The notes under the pieces were generated by a model. The model had not been told where the DNA came from, did no database searches, and saw only the letters and a list, made by a program, of their open reading frames with translations. From Caldilineaceae bacterium (GTDB taxonomy: Bacteria > Chloroflexota > Anaerolineae > Caldilineales > Caldilineaceae), in the NCBI GenBank assembly GCA_019637645.1, contig JAHBVH010000017.1:52195-116194 (forward strand): a DNA stretch of 64,000 nt, in the 5' to 3' direction. This document shows positions 44,003-52,383 of this stretch, piece after piece. Numbering within the stretch: position 1 is the stretch's first letter; each line of letters begins with the position of its first letter. Made by a program: the position numbers and the translations under genes.

Positions 44003-45145
44003 ATGTTGCATCAAGAACAACGGCAACGCACGCGCGACCTGCTGAAGGCCAAAGGCATCACGCGGGCGTTATTTACCAATAGTAGCAGCGTGAAATGGTT
44101 AACAGGCTTTGTCCCTGCTGTACAACTAGGCCCGAATTTCTTTTTGGGCGCGCCGCCATTGGTGTGGTATGAAGAGGGTCACTATACGGTGGTGCTGCTG
44201 GATGGTCAAGCTGGGAGTGTCGCCCATTTGGCGACAGCTACCGATTGTGAGGTTGTAACGTACCTTGGCTATACCATTCAGCAGCCCATTGCTGGTGGCG
44301 AGCGGCTGCGTGAGTGCTTTGCGCCAATCTTGCGTCGCAGCCAAGCCCAAGGCCCGATTGGGGTTGAAGGGCAGGATACCACGTTCCTCCTCCAACAATT
44401 GCTCGACGATACGTTGCCAACCCGCGCCCCGCTGACCCCGATTGATGGCTGGCTTGTCCCTCTGCGGATGGTTAAAACGGCGGCTGAAATTCAAAAGCTG
44501 CGTGATAACTTTGCCTTGACCGATATTGGTCATGCCGCGGCGCGCCAAGCTGTGCAGGTTGGCAAACGCGAGATCGATGTGTGGACCGAAATTCATGGCG
44601 CGATCCAGCAAGCTGTAGGTGGGCGTATGCCCTTGGGCAACGACTGTGTGGTTGGCTACCGCGAAAATAATATTGGTGGCTGGCCAGAAGCGTTGGCGAT
44701 TCGTGAACATGACAACGTCATTGTCGATCTTAGTACACTGGCGCACGGCTACTGGAGCGATAGCTGTATGACTTATTATGCAGGCGAGCCCACCGCAGCG
44801 CAGGTGAAGCTTCACCAAACTTGTGCTGATGCGCTCCAATTTGCGATTTCACTTGTCCGGCCTGGGGTGTTGGCCAAGGCGATCGATCAGCAGGTGCGCC
44901 AATTCATGCAAAAGGCAGGCTATGCCATTTATCCCCATCATACCGGCCATGGGGTAGGTGTCACCGGCCATGAAGAACCGCGCATTGTGCCCTATAACGA
45001 AATTCCCTTGGAAGCTGGCATGGTCATCATGTTGGAGCCTGGTGCCTATTTCCCCGGTCAATTTGGCGCTCGGTTAGAAGATGGCTTATTGGTGACGACG
45101 ACGGGGGCAGAGGTTCTGACAAAGCATGATAAGCGGCTGCCCTAG
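44003..45145 (+). CDS. M24 family peptidase (Xaa-Pro aminopeptidase-like)
   Basis: A 380-residue pita-bread metallopeptidase. The N-terminal domain (1-150, creatinase-type, TRALFTNSSSVKWLTGF) precedes the catalytic domain. Two-metal ligands are visible: Asp in VIVDLSTL and YWSDSC, His in HHTGHGVGVTGHE, Glu in MLEPGAYF and Glu in ARLEDGLL. These fit proline dipeptidase or aminopeptidase P. Creatinase-like relatives cannot be excluded. GAGGA lies just before ATG 44003. Confidence 0.9.
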   Translation: MLHQEQRQRTRDLLKAKGITRALFTNSSSVKWLTGFVPAVQLGPNFFLGAPPLVWYEEGHYTVVLLDGQAGSVAHLATATDCEVVTYLGYTIQQPIAGGERLRECFAPILRRSQAQGPIGVEGQDTTFLLQQLLDDTLPTRAPLTPIDGWLVPLRMVKTAAEIQKLRDNFALTDIGHAAARQAVQVGKREIDVWTEIHGAIQQAVGGRMPLGNDCVVGYRENNIGGWPEALAIREHDNVIVDLSTLAHGYWSDSCMTYYAGEPTAAQVKLHQTCADALQFAISLVRPGVLAKAIDQQVRQFMQKAGYAIYPHHTGHGVGVTGHEEPRIVPYNEIPLEAGMVIMLEPGAYFPGQFGARLEDGLLVTTTGAEVLTKHDKRLP

Positions 45146-45247
45146 GGCGGAAGGCCACGGTGACTCGTCAAGTACGCCGCGCTGGGCAGTCGCAAAGCTG
45201 CGCTGTCTGTTACGCTGTCCATCCTGTTGCGCATCAGGTGAACTAGC

Positions 45248-45276
45248 TTGCACGTTCATCGCTTTTGCTTTATAGT
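45248..45276 (+). promoter_or_regulatory. Promoter of the cytochrome c gene
   Basis: TTGCAC (45248-45253), 17 bases, TATAGT (45271-45276), about 160 bases before the start codon. Confidence 0.5.
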
Positions 45277-45438
45277 AGCGAACATTAGATAAGTTTACGG
45301 TAAAAGATAAACCATCGTTAAAAGATCATTGCTCATGAGCTGCAAGGCAGCGTTCGCCTCTTTTGCATAGGGAGTGCTGTTCGTTGGCCCAGCGGCTTTG
45401 ATGGGCGAAACACCATTCATCATAGATAGGATTTCTGT

Positions 45439-46251
45439 ATGTCGGAAAATCGTTCGGCTTTCCAAATTGTGGGGGCATTGCTTGGTCTTGTCATTCTGAT
45501 TGTGGTGATCAATGCAGCCGTTGGCTATTATCGTGAAGGTGCGACCGAGTTTTCAGAGCAATCGCGTGCGGCTGGCCGTCCTATTACCCTGGCCGAAACT
45601 ATTAGTGGCACGACCGAAGCCGTAACCGCGACTGAAACGATCACCGGCGTGACCGCGGTTACAGCTACCGCGGCAACGACGGTAACAGCGCCAGTTACGG
45701 AGACGACCGCCCTGACCGAAACCGCGGTCGCTACCGAGACGACAGCCGTAACCGCTACGGAAGCCGCCACGGCAACCACGGCGATAACCGAGACGGCCAC
45801 CATGACGGCCAGTGAAGCCGTGACCGCGACACCCGCGATTACCGTAACCGAGGCTGTGACCGCCACGGGCGAGGTTACCACCACGGCTGAGACAACGGAG
45901 ACTAGCGCAGCGGCAGTAGCTGTAGTCTCGCCAGAAGAAGTAGCGGCGATTGTGACCAAGGGAACCTGCTTTGCTTGTCACATCATTCCTGGTGTGGCTA
46001 ACGCGGTTGGGCAAGTTGGCCCTGATCTAACTGACATTGGGGTAACGGGCGCGACGCGGATCGAAGGCTACACGGCTGAACAATACATTCGAGAATCTTT
46101 ACTCGATCCCAATGCCTATATTGCGCCCGAATGTCCTACGGGGCCTTGCGTGCCGAATCTGATGGTGCAAAACTTAGGTGATGTTTTGACGCCAGCGGAG
46201 ATTGATACCATTGTTGCTTATCTTTCTTCATTGGGTGTGACGACTCAATAA
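45439..46251 (+). CDS. Membrane-anchored c-type cytochrome with a Thr/Ala-rich linker
   Basis: A 270-residue cytochrome c. An N-terminal membrane helix (IVGALLGLVILIVVINAAVGYY) is followed by a low-complexity linker of about 110 residues made almost only of Thr, Ala, Val and Glu (about 50-160). The C-terminal haem domain has CFACH at 177-181 and a candidate Met ligand at 242 in NLMVQNLG. It is a probable electron donor for the B-type oxidase encoded 1.8 kb downstream. An extra CPTGPC near the Met ligand is unusual. The linker should extend the haem domain away from the membrane. Confidence 0.85.
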   Translation: MSENRSAFQIVGALLGLVILIVVINAAVGYYREGATEFSEQSRAAGRPITLAETISGTTEAVTATETITGVTAVTATAATTVTAPVTETTALTETAVATETTAVTATEAATATTAITETATMTASEAVTATPAITVTEAVTATGEVTTTAETTETSAAAVAVVSPEEVAAIVTKGTCFACHIIPGVANAVGQVGPDLTDIGVTGATRIEGYTAEQYIRESLLDPNAYIAPECPTGPCVPNLMVQNLGDVLTPAEIDTIVAYLSSLGVTTQ

Positions 46252-46357
46252 CGCGTCTTTGCCTGTCTGTCTTTTCCTCAATTTACCCACGCTGGTCATA
46301 TGACCCATCGCGCGGTGACCGGCCACTACACAGAATAAAAAGTTACGCGCGACTAGA

Positions 46358-46397
46358 AGCCTACCAGCTTTAACCGAGCTGGTAGGCTCTATCTTTT
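46358..46397 (+). terminator. Terminator after the cytochrome c gene
   Basis: Perfect 12-bp stem AGCCTACCAGCT/AGCTGGTAGGCT followed by CTATCTTTT. Confidence 0.8.
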
Positions 46398-46524
46398 GCA
46401 TAGGTCGTAAGCTTAGCCAAAACGCAGCGGCTAAATCAGTTGGTGCTTACGTAAAGTATTTAGGGAATTTACGTGATTGTACGGAATAACACTAGTGGTA
46501 GATTTTATGTTATACTTTGTAGGA

Positions 46525-46590
46525 ATTACGCCCTTGGGCGAGACCTGACAGCTCTTTGGTCAGGCTGCTCAACTGCGTAACTTCTGACTT
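46525..46590. repeat. Dispersed repeat, family B/A composite
   Basis: ATTACGCCC...GACCTGACAGCTC...TGGTCAGGCTGCTCAACTGCG TAACTTCTGAC; the ends TTACGC/GCGTAA are complementary, so the whole could fold. Closely parallels 36680-36732. Confidence 0.5.
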
Positions 46591-47038
46591 TGTTCAAATG
46601 CTACAACTAGGGGATAAATAGCTACTTACATTCTGCTATAAAAACAGAACGTGGATATGGCTGCTTGGGTAAATCAATTGGACAAAACCCGCGGTATTCA
46701 ATAAATTAGCGTTCTATTTACATGGTTGCCGGGAGACTTGGTTCATGGTATCTGTGCTGTTTGGGAGAGAAGCCAAAGGATCAAACAGCTTTCGCCTGAC
46801 TCTCCTTGTGCCTAGCCACTTGACTAGGTCAAAACCTCTCTGCTTATCTAGGCCACTTCCCCGTCTTCTGCTTGAAGCGAAATGCTAAAACTCTGTCTAA
46901 GATAAAGTTGGTTCCTATGCACACCCATCAGGAATTTCACGAAACTTGTTGTTAGTAGAAATCTATCATCCGTTCTAGCACTGGCTCGCGACACCTGCAT
47001 AAGCTATGTTTTTCTAGATAACCTTGGTTTGGTCGGTT

Positions 47039-47068
47039 TTGCCTTGCTGGCTTTCCACGATCCATAAT
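47039..47068 (+). promoter_or_regulatory. Candidate promoter of the SCO/oxidase genes
   Basis: TTGCCT (47039-47044), 18 bases, CATAAT (47063-47068), 26 bases before the TTG start. Confidence 0.4.
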
Positions 47069-47093
47069 TTTTAGGGGACGGGTAGGATCAATC

Positions 47094-47840
47094 TTGCGCA
47101 AACAATCAAATTTACACGTCATGCACATTGCTCTGCCTCAGTCGGAACGCCCCCGTGAACAAGCGATTTCAACCCGTACTATCGTTTGGTACAGTGTATT
47201 TGCACTGCCCTTTCTTGCTATGTTGGCCTTTGCTTTTTTCAAACCGATTCTCGTGATGCCCAGAATGGGGTTAGGACCAGGCTTTGCGTTGGTGGACCAA
47301 CAGGGGGCGCGCCTGACCAATGAGGATTTGCGTGGTCAGATTGTTCTCTATAATTTTACCTATACGACGTGTGCTGCGCCATGTCCGCAGACGAGTGCTA
47401 TTATGCAGCAGGTGCAAACCCAGTTGCCCGCCATGGTCACCCAAGGCATCCCCGTGACTTTGGTAACCATGTCCATTGACCCTACGCACGATACACCTGA
47501 ACAGTTACGTGCCTATGCAACCCAAGTTGGGGCGGATCTGACTAATTGGCATTTTGCCACCGGTGAGGCCACTCCGCTCAAATATGTGATTGGGGGGGGC
47601 TTTGGCGTCTATTACCAAGCCACGACGGAGCCCGGCGCTCCGGCGCCTTTTACGTTGGATCCAGCCTTTGTGCTTGTGGATGGGGCTGGGATTATGCGGG
47701 GGAAATATCGGACGGCAACGCCTGATCTAGCGATTCTGCAGCGCGATATTGAGCTGGTCGCCAAGGAAGCGAGCCAGAGTACGGGAGTCGCTCGCCTCGC
47801 CTATGAAGCGGCCCATCTCTTTGTCTGTTACCCAAAATAA
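47094..47840 (+). CDS. SCO1/SenC-like protein lacking the usual copper-binding His
   Basis: A 248-residue membrane-anchored thioredoxin-fold protein (helix about 28-50) of the SCO family, which delivers copper to the CuA centre of cytochrome oxidase. The CxxxC motif is present as TTCAAPCPQT and SIDPTHDTPEQL is standard. The third ligand, the His in the family pattern 'DHs..iyLid', is replaced: the same place reads FTLDPAFVLVDGAG. It may act as a thiol reductase or bind copper differently. TTG 47094 has AGGA upstream. It is directly upstream of the oxidase genes. Confidence 0.85.
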   Translation: MRKQSNLHVMHIALPQSERPREQAISTRTIVWYSVFALPFLAMLAFAFFKPILVMPRMGLGPGFALVDQQGARLTNEDLRGQIVLYNFTYTTCAAPCPQTSAIMQQVQTQLPAMVTQGIPVTLVTMSIDPTHDTPEQLRAYATQVGADLTNWHFATGEATPLKYVIGGGFGVYYQATTEPGAPAPFTLDPAFVLVDGAGIMRGKYRTATPDLAILQRDIELVAKEASQSTGVARLAYEAAHLFVCYPK

Positions 47841-47972
47841 GCTTTGCTAATCCTACCTGCCGTTCAAGCAAAAGGGGCTAGGGTGTGCTACCCCTCGCCC
47901 GCGTCCACGGCAGCTTGTTCATTATGACTATCTAAGCGAATTATCCTGTTATGGGGAAGAGAGGAGTCTGTT

Positions 47973-48092
47973 GTGAAAGAACCGCGTGCACCGCAAGGCA
48001 CGATTGCGCTCATGGCGCTCTTTGCCTTGCTGATCTTAATCTTTTGGGCCAATACCTATTTTATTGTGCTTTCTAGAGGAGTAACCCAATGA
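47973..48092 (+). CDS. Cytochrome oxidase subunit IIa-like small protein
   Basis: A 39-residue single-helix protein starting at GTG 47973: [19 protein letters not shown] then [16 protein letters not shown]. Size, single helix with an N-terminal Pro/Lys tail and the closing 'RG' match CbaD, the 34-residue subunit IIa of Thermus ba3 oxidase. GAGGAG is at the right distance, and its stop TGA (48090-48092) overlaps the ATG of subunit II (ATGA), giving translational coupling. Too short for routine gene calling. Confidence 0.75.
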   Translation: MKEPRAPQGTIALMALFALLILIFWANTYFIVLSRGVTQ

Positions 48093-48646
48093 GTGACCAT
48101 GCGCCTACTCTTGCTGAACAAGACAATCTCCCGGATCTACATGTCGATCGCTATGAAGGGATCTGGATTCGTATCAGCCTGATCTCGGTTACGATCTTTG
48201 CCGTCGCCGTGGCCATTTCAAGCTTTGCCTGGGGGATTCAATTGCCCGGTTACTACCAGCGCATTGATCCCAAGACACTCACCAATGCCGATAGCCCTTT
48301 TGCCAATCCAGGATTGCGCGAACTGGCACCAGGTAAGTATGAAGCCTATATGACCGCCCAAGTATGGAGCTTTTCCCCATCGGAAATTCGTCTTCCTGTG
48401 GGTTCAGAAGTGACCTTTTATGTCACGGCGCGTGATGTCCAACATGGTTTCAAAATCGCCGAGACCAACATCAACATGATGGTACTGCCTGGGCAGATTT
48501 CGACGCTGAAGGCAACCTTTACCGAGCCAGGTACCTATAATCTGATTTGCCACGAATACTGTGGGGCTGGCGGGCCAACGATTGGGCATCACACGATGTA
48601 TGCCCAGATTATTGTAGAAAGTGGCGAAGCCGTCGCTGCTAAGTAA
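48089..48646 (+). CDS. B-type cytochrome oxidase subunit II (CuA), with an expanded CuA loop
   Basis: A 185-residue subunit II with one membrane helix (about 27-48) and a CuA-bearing cupredoxin domain facing outward. It accepts electrons from cytochrome c. CuA ligands are His119 in DVQHGF, Cys154 and Cys158 in CHEYC, His167 and Met170 in HHTM. In Thermus ba3 the spacing is CxxxCxxxHxxM. Here Cys158 to His167 is nine residues, a five-residue insertion reading about GGPTI. The rest of the fold looks normal. It overlaps the subunit IIa stop by four bases. Confidence 0.92.
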   Translation: MSDHAPTLAEQDNLPDLHVDRYEGIWIRISLISVTIFAVAVAISSFAWGIQLPGYYQRIDPKTLTNADSPFANPGLRELAPGKYEAYMTAQVWSFSPSEIRLPVGSEVTFYVTARDVQHGFKIAETNINMMVLPGQISTLKATFTEPGTYNLICHEYCGAGGPTIGHHTMYAQIIVESGEAVAAK

Positions 48647-48686
48647 TGAGAATCTAGCGATTACGCAAGCATAACAGGAGAGAGTT

Positions 48687-50396
48687 ATGTCAGTTCAAGC
48701 AATGCCTGCGGGCAGCGTGATGGTTGCCGAACCACGCCCCGTTCCGCTTACCGAAAAAGATCTCAAAATTGTCGATAATCTCACCGGTTGGAATGTTGGT
48801 ATCGGGATTGGGGCCCTCACTCTCGGGTTGTTTTTGGGGGTGTTACAGGGGCTGGAACACGCCGGCTTTGATTTTTATTCCTACCTCGAGCCGGTGATCA
48901 AGAGTTATTATCAAGGCTTGTCCATCCACGGTGTATTGAACGCGCTGGTCTGGACCACCTTCTTTATTTGTGGCTTTTTCACCTTTTCCACCGTGCGTAG
49001 CCTCAACCGGCCACTGCGCTACCCGTGGATCAATCGACTCGCCTTGATCTTAATGGTGATCGGTCTGGCTTTGGCGGCCTACCCACTGCTGTCGAACATG
49101 GCAACGGTCCTCTATACCTTTTATCCGCCGTTGATGGCGCACTGGCTCTACTACCTTGGGCTGACGCTCGTGGTGGTCGGGTCGTGGACTGTCGGTTATG
49201 GCCTTTATTTTACCTATGGGGCCTGGCGCAAAGAAAACCCTGGCGTACGCACCCCTTTTATTGCTCTCGCGGCCATTATCACCATGGTCCTCTGGCAACT
49301 CTGTACTCTTGGCGTGGCCGCGGAGATCCTCTTGATGCTTCTGCCCCTATCCCTTGGTTGGATTGATGGCGTGGATCCACTCTTGGGCCGTACGCTCTTT
49401 TGGTTCTTTGGTCATCCTTTGGTCTATTTCTGGCTATTACCAGCCTATGTCTCCTGGTATGCCATGTTGCCAGCCCAAACGAATGGCAAAATGTTCAGCG
49501 AATCGCTGGCACGTTTGGTCTTTTGGCTCTTCTTGCTCTTCTCGACGCCGGTTGGTTTTCACCATCAATATACCGATCCTGGCATTCCGGTGGGCTGGAA
49601 ATTTCTCCACACCCTCCTGACCTATGGCGTTGGCTTCCCCAGCATGTTGACCGCGTTCACCGTGGTTGCGTCGTTGGAGTTAGGCGCGCGCGCCCGTGGG
49701 GGCAAAGGCTGGTTCCGCTGGATGTTCAGCCTCAATTGGGGCGATGCATCCTATACCGCGCAAAATCTAGCGATGATTCTCTTTGTCTTTGGCGGCATCG
49801 GTGGGATTATCAATGCTTCCTATAATCTGAATTTGGCTGTCCACAACACCACCTGGATCCCCGGCCATTTCCACCTGACCGTGGGCTCGGCGACAACCTT
49901 GACCTTCTTTGGCATCTGCTACTGGTTGATCCCCAAACTAACCGGGCGCAAACTGCTTTCCAATGGTCTGGCATTGGCGCAAGCGTGGACTTGGTTCTTT
50001 GGCATGCTCTTTATGTCCAATGCCTATCATACCTTGGGCTTGCTCTTTAGCGCCCCCCGGCGGACAATGTTGGGCGCCGCCCCCTATGCGTCAGAAGCGT
50101 GGAATCCCATGCTCATGGAGTCGCTCTTTGGTGTTTTGTTGCTCTGTGTCAGCGCAACCCTCTTCTTCCTGGTGATCTTTGGCACGGCGCTCAACCCCCG
50201 CAAGCTCGATAAGCCGATTGAGATGCCTGTCGCCGAACCGCTGGATCCGACACCAACCCCGGCGTGGTTGGATACGTGGACGCCATGGATGGCCGGTGCG
50301 ATTGCGTTGATCCTGCTCTCCTATGGTCCGATGATCTATCAGCTAGTGCGCGATGCACAAATGATTATCCCGGGTATGCAGCCCTGGCCGCGCTAA
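48687..50396 (+). CDS. B-type (ba3-like) cytochrome oxidase subunit I
   Basis: A 569-residue haem-copper oxidase subunit I with about 13 helices, the site of O2 reduction and proton pumping. Visible are the low-spin haem His in SIHGVLNALVWTTFF, the CuB ligand and cross-linked Tyr in FGHPLVYFWLLPAYVSWY, HH in VGFHHQYTD and the haem ligands in PGHFHLTVGS. The combination HPLVYFWLLPAY and the partner IIa mark it as B family, typically high-affinity. It starts behind AGGAG at 48676-48680 and ends in a strong terminator. Confidence 0.95.
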   Translation: MSVQAMPAGSVMVAEPRPVPLTEKDLKIVDNLTGWNVGIGIGALTLGLFLGVLQGLEHAGFDFYSYLEPVIKSYYQGLSIHGVLNALVWTTFFICGFFTFSTVRSLNRPLRYPWINRLALILMVIGLALAAYPLLSNMATVLYTFYPPLMAHWLYYLGLTLVVVGSWTVGYGLYFTYGAWRKENPGVRTPFIALAAIITMVLWQLCTLGVAAEILLMLLPLSLGWIDGVDPLLGRTLFWFFGHPLVYFWLLPAYVSWYAMLPAQTNGKMFSESLARLVFWLFLLFSTPVGFHHQYTDPGIPVGWKFLHTLLTYGVGFPSMLTAFTVVASLELGARARGGKGWFRWMFSLNWGDASYTAQNLAMILFVFGGIGGIINASYNLNLAVHNTTWIPGHFHLTVGSATTLTFFGICYWLIPKLTGRKLLSNGLALAQAWTWFFGMLFMSNAYHTLGLLFSAPRRTMLGAAPYASEAWNPMLMESLFGVLLLCVSATLFFLVIFGTALNPRKLDKPIEMPVAEPLDPTPTPAWLDTWTPWMAGAIALILLSYGPMIYQLVRDAQMIIPGMQPWPR

Positions 50397-50420
50397 ACAA
50401 AATTGTTCTTTTACCTAGAT

Positions 50421-50462
50421 GAACAAGGCCATGGCTGACTTGAACCAGCCATGGCCTTGTTC
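50421..50462 (+). terminator. Terminator of the oxidase operon
   Basis: Perfect 17-bp stem GAACAAGGCCATGGCTG/CAGCCATGGCCTTGTTC with an eight-base loop, followed by ATTCGTTTTC. Confidence 0.85.
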
Positions 50463-50766
50463 ATTCGTTTTCACCTCGCCACCTGACTAGTCATGGGCCT
50501 CACCTATGGCATATTCCGCTTTCTCTCCTGATCGTCTACAATACGTAATTGAGCCTTTTTTCGTTGCGTTCGCGGCTGACGCCGAACAGCCGTACAACTT
50601 AATCTGGCTTTCTGCGTATATAGTGATAGGGGCGCAATGTTGCTGCTGAACAAAAAAAATTACGAAGCTCGGTGTGGCGTGCTTTGTCACGAAGTACACC
50701 ACACATAATCACGCTTTACCAATCACTTATACTATCTTTGTATCAACTTAATAAGGAGTATCAACC
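50463..50766. other. Intergenic region upstream of the DUF4342 gene
   Basis: Holds no gene. A TATACT near 50726-50731 could be the -10 box of the downstream gene, without a good -35. A few A-rich tracts (AAAAAAAA at about 50652). Confidence 0.4.
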
Positions 50767-51123
50767 ATGACATCACCAATCAATGAAACGGAAAAGACCA
50801 TCAACGTAGAAGAGATCCCCACCCCAGAGGCGCAAAGCCAAAGCAATAGCACGCCGCCACCGGCAGGCAGCACCTGGGTCGAAGAAATTGAACTAGCGGG
50901 CAGCCAGTTGGTGGAACGAGTCAAGGAGCTAATCGCCGAAGGCAATGTGCGCCGCTTGATCATCCGCACAGCAGAAGATAAAATTATGTTAGAAATCCCG
51001 CTTACAACTGGGGTAGCCGTGGGTGGCGTGGTCACCCTCTTGGCCCCAGTGATCGCCGCCTTGGGCGCTCTGGCCGCTTTGTTGGCCAAGGTAAAGATCC
51101 AAATTGTGCGTGAAGAGGGCTAA
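50767..51123 (+). CDS. DUF4342 domain protein
   Basis: A 118-residue protein with a disordered Thr/Pro/Gln N-terminus (1-35) and the DUF4342 domain: WVEEIELAGSQLVERVKEL, then GNVRRLIIRT and a C-terminal membrane-like helix VAVGGVVTLLAPVIAALGAL. Known in Chloroflexota and Firmicutes, function unknown. AAGGAG lies nine bases before ATG 50767. A hairpin follows (51168-51209). Confidence 0.88.
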   Translation: MTSPINETEKTINVEEIPTPEAQSQSNSTPPPAGSTWVEEIELAGSQLVERVKELIAEGNVRRLIIRTAEDKIMLEIPLTTGVAVGGVVTLLAPVIAALGALAALLAKVKIQIVREEG

Positions 51124-51167
51124 TCGTTCCCCTTGCAATACCTGTCACGATTTGAATACAGAAGTCA

Positions 51168-51209
51168 TAGGAAGGCGGTCGCGGTTCAGATAACCTGACC
51201 GCCTTCCTA
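51168..51209 (+). terminator. Terminator-like hairpin after DUF4342
   Basis: 13-bp stem TAGGAAGGCGGTC/GACCGCCTTCCTA with an inner GGTT/AACC pairing, no long T tract. Confidence 0.55.
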
Positions 51210-51252
51210 TTAGAGCGTTTGGCTGTGGGTGGCGTAGCGAAAGTGAAAAAGC

Positions 51253-52377
51253 ATGGCAACTGACTCAGAAACTGAGAAATTTTTAACCTTTCTCGCCGAA
51301 GAGCGCAATAGTGCTGCCCTCTATGCCGCCTTGGCGACAGTGGAGCCAGAGGCCAAGATCGCCGAAGTCTATCGGCGTTTGGCTGCCACCGAAGAAAAGC
51401 ATGCAGAAAAGTGGGCAGAACAGCTGCGCACCAGGGGTGTGGCCGTTCCGCCGTTCCGCCCAACTTGGCGGACCCGTACGCTGATTTGGGTGGCGCGCCG
51501 TTTTGGGGTACAGGCAATTTTGTCGACCCTCTCAGCCACTGAAGACAGCGCTGCTCATGGCTATGTCGCTGGCCAATCGATGGCAGCGATGCAAGCTCAA
51601 GAACGTTCTCACGCACGCCTATTGCGTCAGATTAGCCGAACCACCACTGGTGGCATGGCAGGGGCTGCCCTTGCCCAGATCGAAGGCCGTCATCGTTCGG
51701 CTGGGGGAAATGCCTTGCGCGCGGCCGTTTTGGGTGCCAATGATGGGCTCGTCTCTAATCTAAGTTTAGTCATGGGCGTGGCTGGCGCGGAACTAGCCGG
51801 GCAAACGGTCTTGATTACTGGGCTGGCGGGTTTGTTGGCTGGCGCGATCTCTATGGCGCTTGGCGAGTGGCTTTCCGTGCAAAGTTCGCGCGAACTCTAT
51901 GGCAAGCAGATCCAAACCGAAGCCGCCGAGATCGCAAGCGCGCCCGAAGAAGAAGTAGAAGAATTGTCGCTCATCTATCAAGCGCGGGGTTTGCCAGAAG
52001 CCGCAGCTCACCAACTGGCCGCGCAGCTTATGCAAAACCAAGCCAGCGCGCTCGAGACCTTGGCACGCGAAGAACTGGGCATCGATCCCGCCGAGCTAGG
52101 TGGCTCGGCTTGGGAAGCGGCCATTACTTCCTTTCTGCTCTTTTCCCTGGGGGCGATCGTTCCTGTGCTTGCTTTCTTTTTCCTCACCGGCCTATCAGCC
52201 ATAGTTCTCAGCATTGCCCTCAGTATTGGGGGATTATTCACCATTGGCGCGGCCATTACCCTCTTCACCGGTCGCTCGGTCTGGTTTTCTGGCACGCGCC
52301 AAGTTTTCTTTGGGCTGGCGGCGGCGGCGATCACCTTTACCATTGGGCGTTTGATTGGCGTGAGCCTAGCGGGCTAA
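51253..52377 (+). CDS. Ferritin-like/VIT1 fusion (MbfA-type iron exporter)
   Basis: A 374-residue fusion. Residues 1-150 form a ferritin-like four-helix domain with di-iron Glu/His candidates in EERNSAALYAAL, ATEEKHAEKWAEQ and AQERSHARLL. Residues about 160-374 form a VIT1/CCC1 membrane domain (LGANDGLVSNLSLVMGVAGA, then ISMALGEWLSVQS, and a C-terminal four-helix block). This equals MbfA of alpha-proteobacteria, which exports iron and protects against peroxide. Long acidic-Ala cytoplasmic loop near 225-280. Weak ribosome binding site before ATG 51253. Confidence 0.88.
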   Translation: MATDSETEKFLTFLAEERNSAALYAALATVEPEAKIAEVYRRLAATEEKHAEKWAEQLRTRGVAVPPFRPTWRTRTLIWVARRFGVQAILSTLSATEDSAAHGYVAGQSMAAMQAQERSHARLLRQISRTTTGGMAGAALAQIEGRHRSAGGNALRAAVLGANDGLVSNLSLVMGVAGAELAGQTVLITGLAGLLAGAISMALGEWLSVQSSRELYGKQIQTEAAEIASAPEEEVEELSLIYQARGLPEAAAHQLAAQLMQNQASALETLAREELGIDPAELGGSAWEAAITSFLLFSLGAIVPVLAFFFLTGLSAIVLSIALSIGGLFTIGAAITLFTGRSVWFSGTRQVFFGLAAAAITFTIGRLIGVSLAG

Positions 52378-52383
52378 GCACGG

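Larger units (their letters stand above)
46252..47093. other. 842-base intergenic region between cytochrome c and SCO genes
   Basis: Contains the cytochrome terminator (46358-46397), a family B/A repeat (46525-46590) and a candidate promoter for the SCO gene (47039-47068). No coding sequence found. Confidence 0.6.

Noticed and set aside
45528..46014. Long minus-strand frames opposite the cytochrome c gene
   Set aside because: They are shadows of the Thr/Ala-rich repetitive linker; the plus-strand frame has the haem motif.
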